Positions 23,878 through 31,873 of a stretch of DNA of 42,420 nucleotides are shown here, piece after piece. A program made the position numbers and the translations under genes. The notes beneath the pieces were generated by a model that saw nothing but the letters and a program-made list of their open reading frames with translations, was not told the origin of the DNA and did not search any database. Origin of the DNA: Bradyrhizobium sp. Leo170 (GTDB lineage Bacteria > Pseudomonadota > Alphaproteobacteria > Rhizobiales > Xanthobacteraceae); the NCBI RefSeq assembly GCF_004296405.1, contig NZ_PSRR01000029.1:1-42420 (forward strand), in the 5' to 3' direction. Within the stretch, counting starts at the first letter, position 1, and the number at the start of each line of letters is the position of its first letter.

Positions 23878-24732
23878 ATGAACACACGTCCGTTTCTGGG
23901 TTGGTTCGTTTCGCCGGCCGGCCTCGTCGCTGTGGCCCTGGTCGCGGCGATGCTGGCCGTCTTTCAATATAGCGTCCGGGCCTATATTCCCGGCTCGCTC
24001 GAAGTCAGTGAGTTCACGTGGCAGAATTTCGCGGCCATGCTGCGGCCGCTCTATGCTTTGGCATTCTGGAATACAGTGTTGCTGTGTTTCGAGACGGCGG
24101 TGTTCACGCTGATCCTGGCCTATCCGCTGGCTTATGCGCTGGTGCGCACCAATAGCTCGGCGCTGCGCTCCTTCATTCTGATCGTATCGGTCACGCCACT
24201 GTTTCTCGGCGAGGTAGTGCGGACCTATTCGTGGATGATCGTGCTCGGCAACAACGGCTTTCTGAATACGCTGCTGCTCAAGCTCGGTCTGCTGGATCGT
24301 CCGGTGCAGATGATGTTCACCGCTGGCGGCGTGGTCGCTGCGCTGGTGCATGTGACCATGCCGATCATGGTGATCATGCTGGCCGCAGCGCTCTCGCATA
24401 TTGACCGCAACTACGAGAAGGCCGCCGAAAGTCTCGGTGCCGGTCCGGTCCGCGTTTTCCTCACCATTACCCTGCCGCTGTCGATGCCCGGAATCGTCGC
24501 CGGTTTCTCCACGGCCTTCGCATGGACATTCAGTGCTTTCGCGACGCCGCAGCTGATCGGCGGCGGGCGTGTCAGTACGGTGTCGACGCTGATCTATCAG
24601 CTCGGCTTCTCGTCCTTCAATTTCCCCTTTGCTGCCAGTCTCTCCATCATTGGCCTCGCATTGTCGCTGGCCGTGGTCGCCTTGCTGAAGAAGGCCGCGA
24701 GCCCACTCGAACGTATGGCGGCCACGACATGA
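23878..24732 (+). CDS. PotB-like ABC transporter permease
   Basis: A 284-residue inner-membrane subunit with about six helices. RTYSWMIVLGNNGFLN is characteristic of PotB/PotH-type permeases, and the EAA loop reads YEKAAESLGAGPVRVFLTITLPLSMPG. The ATG at 23878 is taken over an upstream TTG at 23851; only a weak CGAG precedes it. It follows the intercistronic hairpin, and its stop overlaps the next start (ATGA). Confidence 0.9.
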   Translation: MNTRPFLGWFVSPAGLVAVALVAAMLAVFQYSVRAYIPGSLEVSEFTWQNFAAMLRPLYALAFWNTVLLCFETAVFTLILAYPLAYALVRTNSSALRSFILIVSVTPLFLGEVVRTYSWMIVLGNNGFLNTLLLKLGLLDRPVQMMFTAGGVVAALVHVTMPIMVIMLAAALSHIDRNYEKAAESLGAGPVRVFLTITLPLSMPGIVAGFSTAFAWTFSAFATPQLIGGGRVSTVSTLIYQLGFSSFNFPFAASLSIIGLALSLAVVALLKKAASPLERMAATT

Positions 24733-25544
24733 AGCGCTCTCCAGGCGCCCTGCTGCTTCGATGGTCGGGACGCATCCTCGTCGCCGCCGTTCTCCTGTTC
24801 GTGCTGCTGCCGGGCATCGTAGTGGCGATTTCGGCCTTCAACGACCGTGCGATCTTGGTTTTTCCCCCGCAATCTTGGTCGCTGCGCTGGTTCTGGCGCG
24901 CGTTCTCCTATCCCGATTTCGCCAAGGGCTTCTGGAATGGCCTGACGGTGACGGTGTGGGCGTCGAGCATCGCGCTGGTGGTCGGCTCGGCCTTCGCCTT
25001 CGCCATTCACCGCTACAAATTCGCGCTCAGGAATCTTCTCGAAGGCATTTTGCTGTCGCCGCTGATCATCCCGCACTACACAATCGGCCTCGGCGTTCTC
25101 ATCCTCGCCTCGCAGACCAATGTCGGGCGCGGCCTTCCACTCGTCATCTTCGCCCATGTGGTAATGGTGCTGCCTTTCGTGATGCGCAGCACCTACATCT
25201 CGCTGGAGAATCTCGACATCCGGCTCGAACTGGCGGCGTCCAGCCTTGGCGCCACGCCGCTGCGGATCCTGTTCACCGTGACGATCCCGCTTTTGATTCC
25301 GGGCTTGCTGAGCGGCTGGCTATTCGCAGCAATTCTATCGTTCAATGAATTCACGGCGACTCTGTTCGTCAGCAGCCACGCCACGCAGACGCTGCCGGTC
25401 GCCATGTACAATTACGTCCGCGAATTCGCGGATCCCACACTGGCCGCCCTGTCGGTCATCTACATCGTCGTGACCGCGACCTTGCTCACGATCGCCAATT
25501 CCTTCCTGGGCCTCGGGAAAATCCTGAATGTTGATGCGCACTAA
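24729..25544 (+). CDS. PotC-like ABC transporter permease
   Basis: A 271-residue permease. LPGIVVAISAFNDRAILVFPPQSWSLRWF is the standard opening of PotC-type subunits, and the EAA loop reads ELAASSLGATPLRILFTVTIPLLIPG. ATG at 24729 overlaps the previous stop, so synthesis of the two permeases is coupled. The 3' end overlaps the ATPase gene by 17 bp. Confidence 0.9.
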   Translation: MKRSPGALLLRWSGRILVAAVLLFVLLPGIVVAISAFNDRAILVFPPQSWSLRWFWRAFSYPDFAKGFWNGLTVTVWASSIALVVGSAFAFAIHRYKFALRNLLEGILLSPLIIPHYTIGLGVLILASQTNVGRGLPLVIFAHVVMVLPFVMRSTYISLENLDIRLELAASSLGATPLRILFTVTIPLLIPGLLSGWLFAAILSFNEFTATLFVSSHATQTLPVAMYNYVREFADPTLAALSVIYIVVTATLLTIANSFLGLGKILNVDAH

Positions 25545-26676
25545 TCAAATGGCCGCGAACACGTCAGTCGCGGGAAGCGACAAAGCCCGTCCGGCCGTGC
25601 AGCTCGACGGCGTCACCAAGCGCTTCGGCGATTCCATCGCGCTGCATGAGGCTTGGCTGAAGATCGGGTCGAGCGAGTTCATGACCTTGCTGGGACCGTC
25701 GGGTTGCGGAAAGACCACGCTGCTCAATCTTGTTGCGGGCTTCCTCGAAGCGGACGGTGGCGAGATCTTTATTGAAGGCGCTCTGGTCACCGAAACGCCT
25801 CCGCACATGCGAGAGATCGGCATCGTGTTTCAGAATTATGCGCTGTTTCCGCATATGAGCGTCGCGAAGAACGTCGCTTATGGACTGAAGACCCGCGGCG
25901 TCGACAAGAAGGAGATGGCGCGCCGTGTCGACGACGCGCTGGCGCTGGTCAAGCTCACCGGTTTCTCAGACCGCAAGCCCCGGCAATTGTCGGGTGGTCA
26001 GCAGCAGCGTGTTGCGCTCGCGCGTGCGCTCGTGATCAAGCCGAAGGTGCTGCTGCTGGATGAGCCGTTCTCGGCGCTCGACAAGAATCTCCGTGGTTCT
26101 ATGCAGGTCGAGCTTAAGCAGATTCAGCGCGAGCTCGGCGTCACCACGATCTTTGTTACCCATGACCAGGGCGAGGCGCTGTCGATGTCGGATCGCATCG
26201 CGGTGATGTCCGCTGGACGCATCCGCCAGATCGCCGCGCCTGACGATATCTATCGTCGTCCCGCCGATCGCTTCGTCGCGTCCTTCGTGGGTGATGCCAA
26301 CGTTCTCAACGGTCGGCTTGTCGAGCGGAGCGGCGATGCCGCGGTGGTCTCGATTGGTGATGTGCGCGCGAGCGTTCCTGCAGCATCTATTGCCGAAGTA
26401 TCGATTGGCGGTTCCGTGGATGTCTTCGTACGGCCGGAACATCTTTCCGTGACGTCGCGAGGGGCATCGGGATCGTTGCCTGGCACTGTGACGACGCAGG
26501 TGTTCCAGGGCGGCCATGTCGATCTCTATATCGACGCGCCAGGTAGCGCGCGCGATCATATTTTGCTGCGTTCGCCGGGCATTGCGGCACTGTCGTCCTG
26601 TCCGGTCGGAGCCGAGATCGGATTGTCGATCGGCTCCGACGACATCGTGGCGTTTCCGCCGGGCGAGGCGCCGTGA
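25528..26676 (+). CDS. PotA-like ABC transporter ATP-binding protein
   Basis: A 382-residue ATPase. Walker [11 protein letters not shown]-loop FQNYALFPHM, signature LSGGQQQRV, Walker B LLLDEPFSALD and H-loop FVTHDQ are all intact, followed by a TOBE-type domain (VDVFVRPEHLSV). Several in-frame ATGs occur at 25528, 25534 and 25549; none has a good ribosome site, so coupling to the preceding gene is likely. It completes a four-gene PotDBCA-type importer. Confidence 0.92.
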   Translation: MLMRTNQMAANTSVAGSDKARPAVQLDGVTKRFGDSIALHEAWLKIGSSEFMTLLGPSGCGKTTLLNLVAGFLEADGGEIFIEGALVTETPPHMREIGIVFQNYALFPHMSVAKNVAYGLKTRGVDKKEMARRVDDALALVKLTGFSDRKPRQLSGGQQQRVALARALVIKPKVLLLDEPFSALDKNLRGSMQVELKQIQRELGVTTIFVTHDQGEALSMSDRIAVMSAGRIRQIAAPDDIYRRPADRFVASFVGDANVLNGRLVERSGDAAVVSIGDVRASVPAASIAEVSIGGSVDVFVRPEHLSVTSRGASGSLPGTVTTQVFQGGHVDLYIDAPGSARDHILLRSPGIAALSSCPVGAEIGLSIGSDDIVAFPPGEAP

Positions 26677-26687
26677 GGCGTCTGCGT

Positions 26688-27341
26688 CTAGAACGACGGC
26701 GCCGCGCCCGGATTCTTCGCGCGTGCGACATAGTCTTTCTGCTGCGGCCGATAGCGCTCCCACAGTGCGCGCAATTCGCCGATCGGCGCGTCGTGCCAGT
26801 CGACACGCAGGTCGACTACCGGCCAGTCGAAGAGGTGAGCGACATGCAGGCCCGCCGCATGCTCGTCGTCGGTCTCACCGCCGGCATCGAGGCCGGCTTC
26901 GAGCGCCGACATCAACCGCTCCGCCAGTGGCTGGCCAGTGGTCGCCTCGAACCGCGCAATCATCGTGCCGGGCACCTTGTCGTCGGCGAGCAGATTGCCA
27001 AGCGCGAGGCAGCCAGCGCCTTCAGCAATTGCCGCCGTGGCCAATGCCTGAGCGCCGGAATGCCAGGCCACCTGACCGTAACGATCGATCACGCCGACCT
27101 GTCGCCATGCTGGCTGCGGTGTGCCGAGCGTGAGGCTGTTGAGGACGGCAGCGGCACCGAGGCCCTGACGCAACAGCGCAAGACCGGTCGGGCCGAGCGC
27201 CGGGTCGGTCACATTCTGCGACACCACGAGGCCCAGAGGCCCGACCCACGCGCAGCGCGCCGGCACCGCGATGCTGGACGACGTGATGGCGATGCCGAAT
27301 GCGCCGGTCTCCGGACAACGCGCCGAGATAGAATAGGTCAT
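26688..27341 (-). CDS. DUF1028-family protein
   Basis: A 217-residue protein starting MTYSISARCPETGAFGIAITSSSIAVPARC, the signature opening of DUF1028 proteins, and continuing VSQNVTDPALGPTGLALLRQGLGA. I recall the family as related to Ntn-hydrolases; function is not established. ATG at 27341 follows AGGAG. It is convergent with the PotA-like gene (11 bp gap) and divergent, by only 33 bp, from the M20 deacylase gene. DUF1028 genes next to M20 peptidases and peptide or amine importers suggest hydrolysis of an amide or acylated compound. The full length is present. Confidence 0.85.
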   Translation of the reverse strand: MTYSISARCPETGAFGIAITSSSIAVPARCAWVGPLGLVVSQNVTDPALGPTGLALLRQGLGAAAVLNSLTLGTPQPAWRQVGVIDRYGQVAWHSGAQALATAAIAEGAGCLALGNLLADDKVPGTMIARFEATTGQPLAERLMSALEAGLDAGGETDDEHAAGLHVAHLFDWPVVDLRVDWHDAPIGELRALWERYRPQQKDYVARAKNPGAAPSF

Positions 27342-27374
27342 CGTGATGCTCCTGTATTCGTAATGGTAGTATAG

Positions 27375-28550
27375 ATGATCGAGAAGACAGCTCAAAGACT
27401 TTGCGAGCTCATCAATATTGAAAGTATAAGTTCGAATTCCAATCTCGATATCATCGAATATATCGAGCGGATACTTGCGTCATCGGACGTGACGGCGTGT
27501 CGCGTGCCGTCGCCTGACGGACGCAAGGCGTCGCTGCTCGCGACCATCGGTCCGGCGGACCGAGCCGGTGTCGTTCTGTCGGCACATACGGACGTCGTGC
27601 CGGTGGAGGGGCAGGCCTGGACTGCGCCGCCATTTGCCGGCGTCATCCGTGATCAGCGCGTCTATGGTCGCGGCGCGACTGACATGAAGGGCTTTCTGGC
27701 TGTCGTTCTCTCCGCCGTGCCGCGTCTCAAGGCGGCGGCTCAGGCCGTTCCGGTACATCTGGCGTTTTCCTATGACGAGGAAATCGGATGCCGCGGCGCG
27801 CCGGATCTGGTGCGTGCGTTGATGCAGTCCGTCGCGCCGCCGGCGCTCGCCATCGTCGGAGAGCCGACCACGATGCGCGTCGTTCGCGCGCACAAGGGCA
27901 AGGTGGCGCGTCGCTTGACGGTGATCGGGCGCACGGGCCACTCGGCAATGCCGCATCGCGCCACCAATGCCGTCGATTCCGCGGTGGCGATCGCTCATGC
28001 GTTGCGCGGTTTCGCCGATCAGGAGATCGCACGCGGCGGCGATGCGGCCTTCGACCCGCCATTCACCACGATTCATGTCGGATCGCTACATGGCGGCAGC
28101 ATGGTCAATCTCGTGCCGGAACGCGCCACGCTGGAATATGAGATCCGCACCATGCCGGGCCGTGACGCTGGCGAAATCCTTGCACGGATCGATGAGCTGG
28201 TTGCGCGCGAGCGTGATCGACTTCGTGACAGCGCGCCAGAGGCCGACATCATCTCCGAAGAACTGTCGGCCTATCCCGGCCTGGATACCGATGCCGATGC
28301 GCCTGCGACACGTCTGGTTGCGCGACTTGCAAGCGACACGCAGCCCGCAACGACAGTAGCATTCGGCACCGAGGCTGGCCTCTACGCGGAAGCGGGCATC
28401 CCGACGCTGGTTTGCGGACCCGGCGATATGGCGCGCGGGCACAAGGCCGACGAATGGATCGGCTTTGATGAACTCGCTGCGGCGAGCGCGATGATCGACA
28501 GGCTGGCCGTTCTGCTAAGCCGGCCGAGTGCAGACTGGATGCAGGAATGA
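27375..28550 (+). CDS. M20-family metallopeptidase, ArgE/DapE-like deacylase
   Basis: A 391-residue zinc amidohydrolase. Metal and catalytic motifs are SAHTDVVPV (His71, Asp73), YGRGATDMKG (Asp103) and SYDEEIGCRG (Glu135/Glu136), then VGEPTT, the dimerisation lid with the HSAMPHRATNAV segment, and the last metal ligand in GHKADEW. It removes acyl groups from N-acyl amino acids or amines. The first 35 codons are strikingly AT-rich compared with the rest, which keeps the start unstructured. The next start overlaps its stop (ATGA). It probably acts on the substrate taken up by the PotDBCA-type importer. Confidence 0.9.
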   Translation: MIEKTAQRLCELINIESISSNSNLDIIEYIERILASSDVTACRVPSPDGRKASLLATIGPADRAGVVLSAHTDVVPVEGQAWTAPPFAGVIRDQRVYGRGATDMKGFLAVVLSAVPRLKAAAQAVPVHLAFSYDEEIGCRGAPDLVRALMQSVAPPALAIVGEPTTMRVVRAHKGKVARRLTVIGRTGHSAMPHRATNAVDSAVAIAHALRGFADQEIARGGDAAFDPPFTTIHVGSLHGGSMVNLVPERATLEYEIRTMPGRDAGEILARIDELVARERDRLRDSAPEADIISEELSAYPGLDTDADAPATRLVARLASDTQPATTVAFGTEAGLYAEAGIPTLVCGPGDMARGHKADEWIGFDELAAASAMIDRLAVLLSRPSADWMQE

Positions 28551-28567
28551 GCAACGGAGTTTCGACA

Positions 28568-29560
28568 ATGACCCCCACCATGCAGGCCATCATCGCAACG
28601 CAGGCGGGTGGTCCCGACGTGCTGATGCAGGTCGCGCGACCCGTGCCCGTGCCCGGTCCCGGCGAAATCCTGATCGAGGTTGCCGCGGCCGGCGTCAATC
28701 GCCCCGATCTGATGCAGCGGAGCGGCGCCGTCCCGCTGCCGGCAGGTGTCACCGATGTGCTCGGGCTCGAAGTTGCAGGGCGCGTGGTCGATGGCGACGC
28801 CGACTTGCGCGGTCAGGCGGTTATGGCACTGGTCAAGGGCGGCGGCTATGCGCGCTATTGCCTTGCCAAGGCATCGCATTGTCTCGCGGTGCCCGAGGGC
28901 CTGACGATGGAAGAGGCGGCAGCCCTGCCCGAGGCGCTCTTCACCGTCTGGCACAATCTGTTCGAGCGCGGTCGGCTGTCGAAGGGGGAGGCCGTACTGG
29001 TGCATGGCGGCGCCAGCGGCATCGGCACGATTGCGATACGCATGGCCATCGCCCGCGGCGCCACGGCCATCGCGACGGTCGGCAGCGACGCCAAGAAGAA
29101 GGCAGTCGAAGCGCTGGGCGCCACCGCGATCAATTATCGCACCGACGATTTCGTTGCCGCAGCGCGCGATGCTGCCGGCGAGCGCGGCGTCGATGTCGTG
29201 CTCGATATCGTCGGCGGTTCTTACGTTGCACGCAATCTCGACGTGCTGGCGCCGGGCGGACGCCATGTCAGCCTGTCCTTCATGGAGGGCGGTGTTGTCC
29301 CGATTGATTTCGGGCTGGTGATGCGGAAGGGATTGTATCTGACATCGTCGACGCTGCGACCGAAGTCGGACGAGGAGAAGACGGCGATCGCTGCCGCGCT
29401 CCGCGCCGAGGTGTTGCCGCTGGTCGCGTCCGGCGTGGTGAGGCCGCTGATCTGGCGGCAATTGCCACTCAGTGACGCCGCACAGGCCCATCGCATTCTC
29501 GAAGCCAACGAGAACATCGGCAAGGTGTTGCTGCTGCCGACGGGAGACGCTCATGAGTGA
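28568..29560 (+). CDS. NAD(P)H:quinone oxidoreductase-like MDR protein (PIG3/QOR type)
   Basis: A 330-residue medium-chain reductase lacking zinc ligands. MQAIIATQAGGPDVLMQV, AAAGVNRPDLMQRSG, EAALPEALFTVWHNLF and the cofactor loop VHGGASGIGTIAI are typical of the PIG3/quinone-oxidoreductase branch. The ATG at 28568 is preferred because ACGGAG is eight bases upstream; an ATG at 28547 overlapping the previous stop is also possible. Such enzymes reduce quinones or enones with NADPH. Paired with the neighbouring GST it may handle an electrophilic pathway intermediate. Confidence 0.87.
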   Translation: MTPTMQAIIATQAGGPDVLMQVARPVPVPGPGEILIEVAAAGVNRPDLMQRSGAVPLPAGVTDVLGLEVAGRVVDGDADLRGQAVMALVKGGGYARYCLAKASHCLAVPEGLTMEEAAALPEALFTVWHNLFERGRLSKGEAVLVHGGASGIGTIAIRMAIARGATAIATVGSDAKKKAVEALGATAINYRTDDFVAAARDAAGERGVDVVLDIVGGSYVARNLDVLAPGGRHVSLSFMEGGVVPIDFGLVMRKGLYLTSSTLRPKSDEEKTAIAAALRAEVLPLVASGVVRPLIWRQLPLSDAAQAHRILEANENIGKVLLLPTGDAHE

Positions 29561-30173
29561 TGCCATCGAACTGTTTTATGCGCCGACATCGCCCTATGTC
29601 CGCAAGGTCATGGCCTGCGCGATCGAACTCGGCATTACTGATCGCATCGTGCGGCTGCCGAGCGCCGCGCATCCGTTGAAGCGCGATGAGAGGATCGCCA
29701 TTTTCAATCCGCTCGCCAAGGTCCCGGCCGCAAAACTGGCGGATGGAACGCTGCTATTCGACAGCCGCGTGATCTGCGAGTATCTCGATGATCTCGGAAA
29801 AGGTTCGCTGTTTCCGCGCGGGCCCCAGCGCTGGCAGGTCCTCACCGAACAGGCCCTCGGTGACGGCCTCCTCGATGCCGCCCTGCTGACCCGCTACGAG
29901 AACACCTGCAGAAGTGATGAGCATCGATCGGCCGACTGGATAGACGGCCAGATGACCAAGATCGCCGCAGCACTCGACCAGATGGAAAACACGGTCGCTG
30001 AATTCGGCGCATGCATCAGCATCGGCAGCCTCACCATCGCCTGTGCGCTTGGCTATCTGGATTTCCGTTTCGCGTCATTCGACTGGCGTACAACGCGGCC
30101 GGCGCTGGCCGTTTGGTTCGAAACCATGTCGCTGCGTCCGTCTTTGCGAGACACGTTTCCAACGGATGGATGA
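29553..30173 (+). CDS. Glutathione S-transferase family protein (YibF-like)
   Basis: A 206-residue GST. The thioredoxin-like N-domain starts IELFYAPTSPYVRKVMACAIELG, where the SP-Y-x-R segment is the glutathione-activating site, and contains FDSRVICEYLDDL for glutathione gamma-glutamyl binding. The C-domain is helical. ATG at 29553 overlaps the previous gene by 8 bp. It closely resembles, in layout and many residues, the GST encoded on the other strand at 30930, and is probably a paralogue. Confidence 0.88.
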   Translation: MSDAIELFYAPTSPYVRKVMACAIELGITDRIVRLPSAAHPLKRDERIAIFNPLAKVPAAKLADGTLLFDSRVICEYLDDLGKGSLFPRGPQRWQVLTEQALGDGLLDAALLTRYENTCRSDEHRSADWIDGQMTKIAAALDQMENTVAEFGACISIGSLTIACALGYLDFRFASFDWRTTRPALAVWFETMSLRPSLRDTFPTDG

Positions 30174-30248
30174 TTGAGACATTCGTCGGGAGTATGCCTC
30201 CGCACGCTTCACCGAGCCGTACAAGGCATGATACCGGAGCTATCGAAA

Positions 30249-30674
30249 ATGGCGATGACCAAACCATCTCTCAAATTGACACATGACGGCGCGCTCAAGG
30301 CGTTGGCTGGCGCCATAGCAAAAGCCGAAGAGCTTAACGTACCGCAGAACATTTCGCTCGTTGATGACGGCGGCAACCTTCTGGCATTTGTCCGGATGGA
30401 TGGCGCCAAACTGCTGTCACGGGAGACCTCGATGTCCAAGGCCATCACCGCGGCTTCACATCGTCAACCGACGTCGCGACTCGATCCGGCCAACGAGATC
30501 AAGCTTGCCATTGCGGGTGGGGGCCGGCTCACCAACCTCGAAGGTGGACTGCCAATCATTATAGCGGGCCAATGTGTCGGTGCGGTCGGCGTGGGGTCAG
30601 GCACCGGTGCACAAGACGTCGAAGTAGCCCGCGCCGCGTTGGCGGCGATCGGAGCGGAGGATCAAAAGCCATGA
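30249..30674 (+). CDS. GlcG/HbpS-family (DUF336) protein
   Basis: A 141-residue small protein with ALKALAGAIAKAEELNVPQNISLVDDGGNLLAFVRMDGA and the glycine-rich GGGRLTNLEGGLPII, then VGAVGVGSGTGAQD, as in GlcG and haem-binding HbpS-like proteins. Family members occur beside many catabolic operons; roles include haem or cobalamin-related binding, and no single function is settled. The ATG at 30249 has GGAG nine bases upstream; upstream in-frame starts lie in non-coding-looking sequence. Its stop overlaps the next start (ATGA). Confidence 0.82.
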   Translation: MAMTKPSLKLTHDGALKALAGAIAKAEELNVPQNISLVDDGGNLLAFVRMDGAKLLSRETSMSKAITAASHRQPTSRLDPANEIKLAIAGGGRLTNLEGGLPIIIAGQCVGAVGVGSGTGAQDVEVARAALAAIGAEDQKP

Positions 30675-30811
30675 GCGAGTTTGAAGCTGGCCTGAGCGAA
30701 ACGGCGCGGAGCTATCTGCGCGAAGGAAAATGTGACGAGAGCTCCGTCGTCCGGCAGACGCCCCGCATCAACGGCCGCGCGCCACCGATGCTGTTTGACA
30801 GCCGGTCGTGA
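30671..30811 (+). CDS. 46-residue unknown protein coupled to the GlcG-like gene
   Basis: ATGA overlap with the preceding gene and good third-position GC bias support translation. The product (MSEFEAGLSETARSYLREGK at its start, ending RAPPMLFDSRS) has no recognised family. It could be the remaining N-terminus of a longer enzyme cut off by a deletion, or a genuine small accessory protein. Confidence 0.45.
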   Translation: MSEFEAGLSETARSYLREGKCDESSVVRQTPRINGRAPPMLFDSRS

Positions 30812-30929
30812 CTTTATATTTGGCCTAGTAGCTGCCGCTAGCTATGCACTTGCTTTCTGCACCAACTGAGCGGTGGGTTGTATTCGGGCTCGATGGCGGT
30901 TCATGAAGAGCCGCACATACCCGCAATGT

Positions 30930-31544
30930 TCACGGTGCGGGTGGCGCTGAGACCTTCACTGATGGGCGATCCGCCAAGGCTCGCGCGAATTCGTTGAGCT
31001 CTGGGAAAGCCGAGCGCCATCCGCAATCGGGAAACCGGTAGTCGGCATAACCGAGCGCGCAAATGAGCGAGATAGCAACGACGTCGAACGGACGCGACAT
31101 CAGGGTCGGCTGTCGCGCGAAATGCGCAAATCCGCACCACGCCCTGTTCCAGTGATCGTCAAGCCAGGCGTTCCAATGCGTGCCTTCGGGGCGCGCGAAC
31201 TTCTCGTAACGGCAGAGCAGCATGGAATCGAGCATGCCTTGCAGCATCGAATGCTCGCTTTTGACCCGCCAGCGAGTTGGACCTGAGAGAGGGAGCAGCT
31301 TCCCGCCGCCCGCGAGTTCGTCGAGATATTCGACGACGACGTAGGAATCGAGAATCGCATCGCCATTGTCGAGGATCAGGACCGGCAACTTCTTGAGCGG
31401 GTTGATGCGGGAATATTCCTCGTTCGCTTGACCCGGTACGACCGCGGTCGCCACGAGCTCGATTTGGTCGATGAGGCCCAGCTCGATCGCGGCAATGCGG
31501 ACTTTGCGAGCAAAGGGAGAAGCTGGGGCGAAGGTGAGTTTCAT
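30930..31544 (-). CDS. Glutathione S-transferase family protein, second copy
   Basis: A 204-residue GST of the same subgroup as the one at 29553. It opens MKLTFAPASPFARKVRIAAIELG, with the active-site SPF-x-R, and contains ILDSYVVVEYLDEL for glutathione binding and INPLKKLPVLIL with the cis-proline. The ATG at 31544 is the first consistent with the domain; the frame runs to 31610 without a better start. It is divergent from the Liv-type operon, and convergent with the 46-residue ORF across 118 bp that hold nothing else recognisable. Confidence 0.88.
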   Translation of the reverse strand: MKLTFAPASPFARKVRIAAIELGLIDQIELVATAVVPGQANEEYSRINPLKKLPVLILDNGDAILDSYVVVEYLDELAGGGKLLPLSGPTRWRVKSEHSMLQGMLDSMLLCRYEKFARPEGTHWNAWLDDHWNRAWCGFAHFARQPTLMSRPFDVVAISLICALGYADYRFPDCGWRSAFPELNEFARALADRPSVKVSAPPAP

Positions 31545-31645
31545 GTACGCGCTCTGATCTGGACGTTTGAAGGCTGCCCCAAGGAGGGAGTGGCTGCGGC
31601 AACACGCCATGAATAATTAGACGATATAGCTTTACATGTCTAATT

Positions 31646-31673
31646 TATGGACTATAACTCCATATAGTATAAT
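31646..31673 (+). promoter_or_regulatory. Operator-like palindromes and -10 box of the Liv-type operon
   Basis: TATGGA (31646-31651) and TCCATA (31659-31664) are perfect arms around 7 bp, and ACTATA (31651-31656) and TATAGT (31663-31668) form a second, overlapping palindrome. A consensus TATAAT lies at 31668-31673. The operon encodes a TetR regulator, the natural candidate to bind here. The following ~200 bp up to the ATG at 31874 form a long leader without a recognised RNA. Confidence 0.5.
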
Positions 31674-31873
31674 AATTGATCGGATTGGTGCTTTCGTTGA
31701 GGGGGGCCTTCAGGCGCGCCGTGAAGGGGCTCAGCCAGACGAGCGGCCGATACGTCGGTCGCATCGTGGCGTCCGTGGTGGGGGAGAAAAACGCGCGGAT
31801 CTGGCGACCTCGTCGCGATCTGAATCGTTCTAGCCGGTCGTTTCTTTGATCGAGGCTTCACAGGGGGTAAAGC

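Noticed and set aside
31636..31833. 65-codon frame before the Liv-type binding-protein gene
   Set aside because: It begins in the operator/-10 region and has no ribosome site; the stretch is better explained as promoter and leader.
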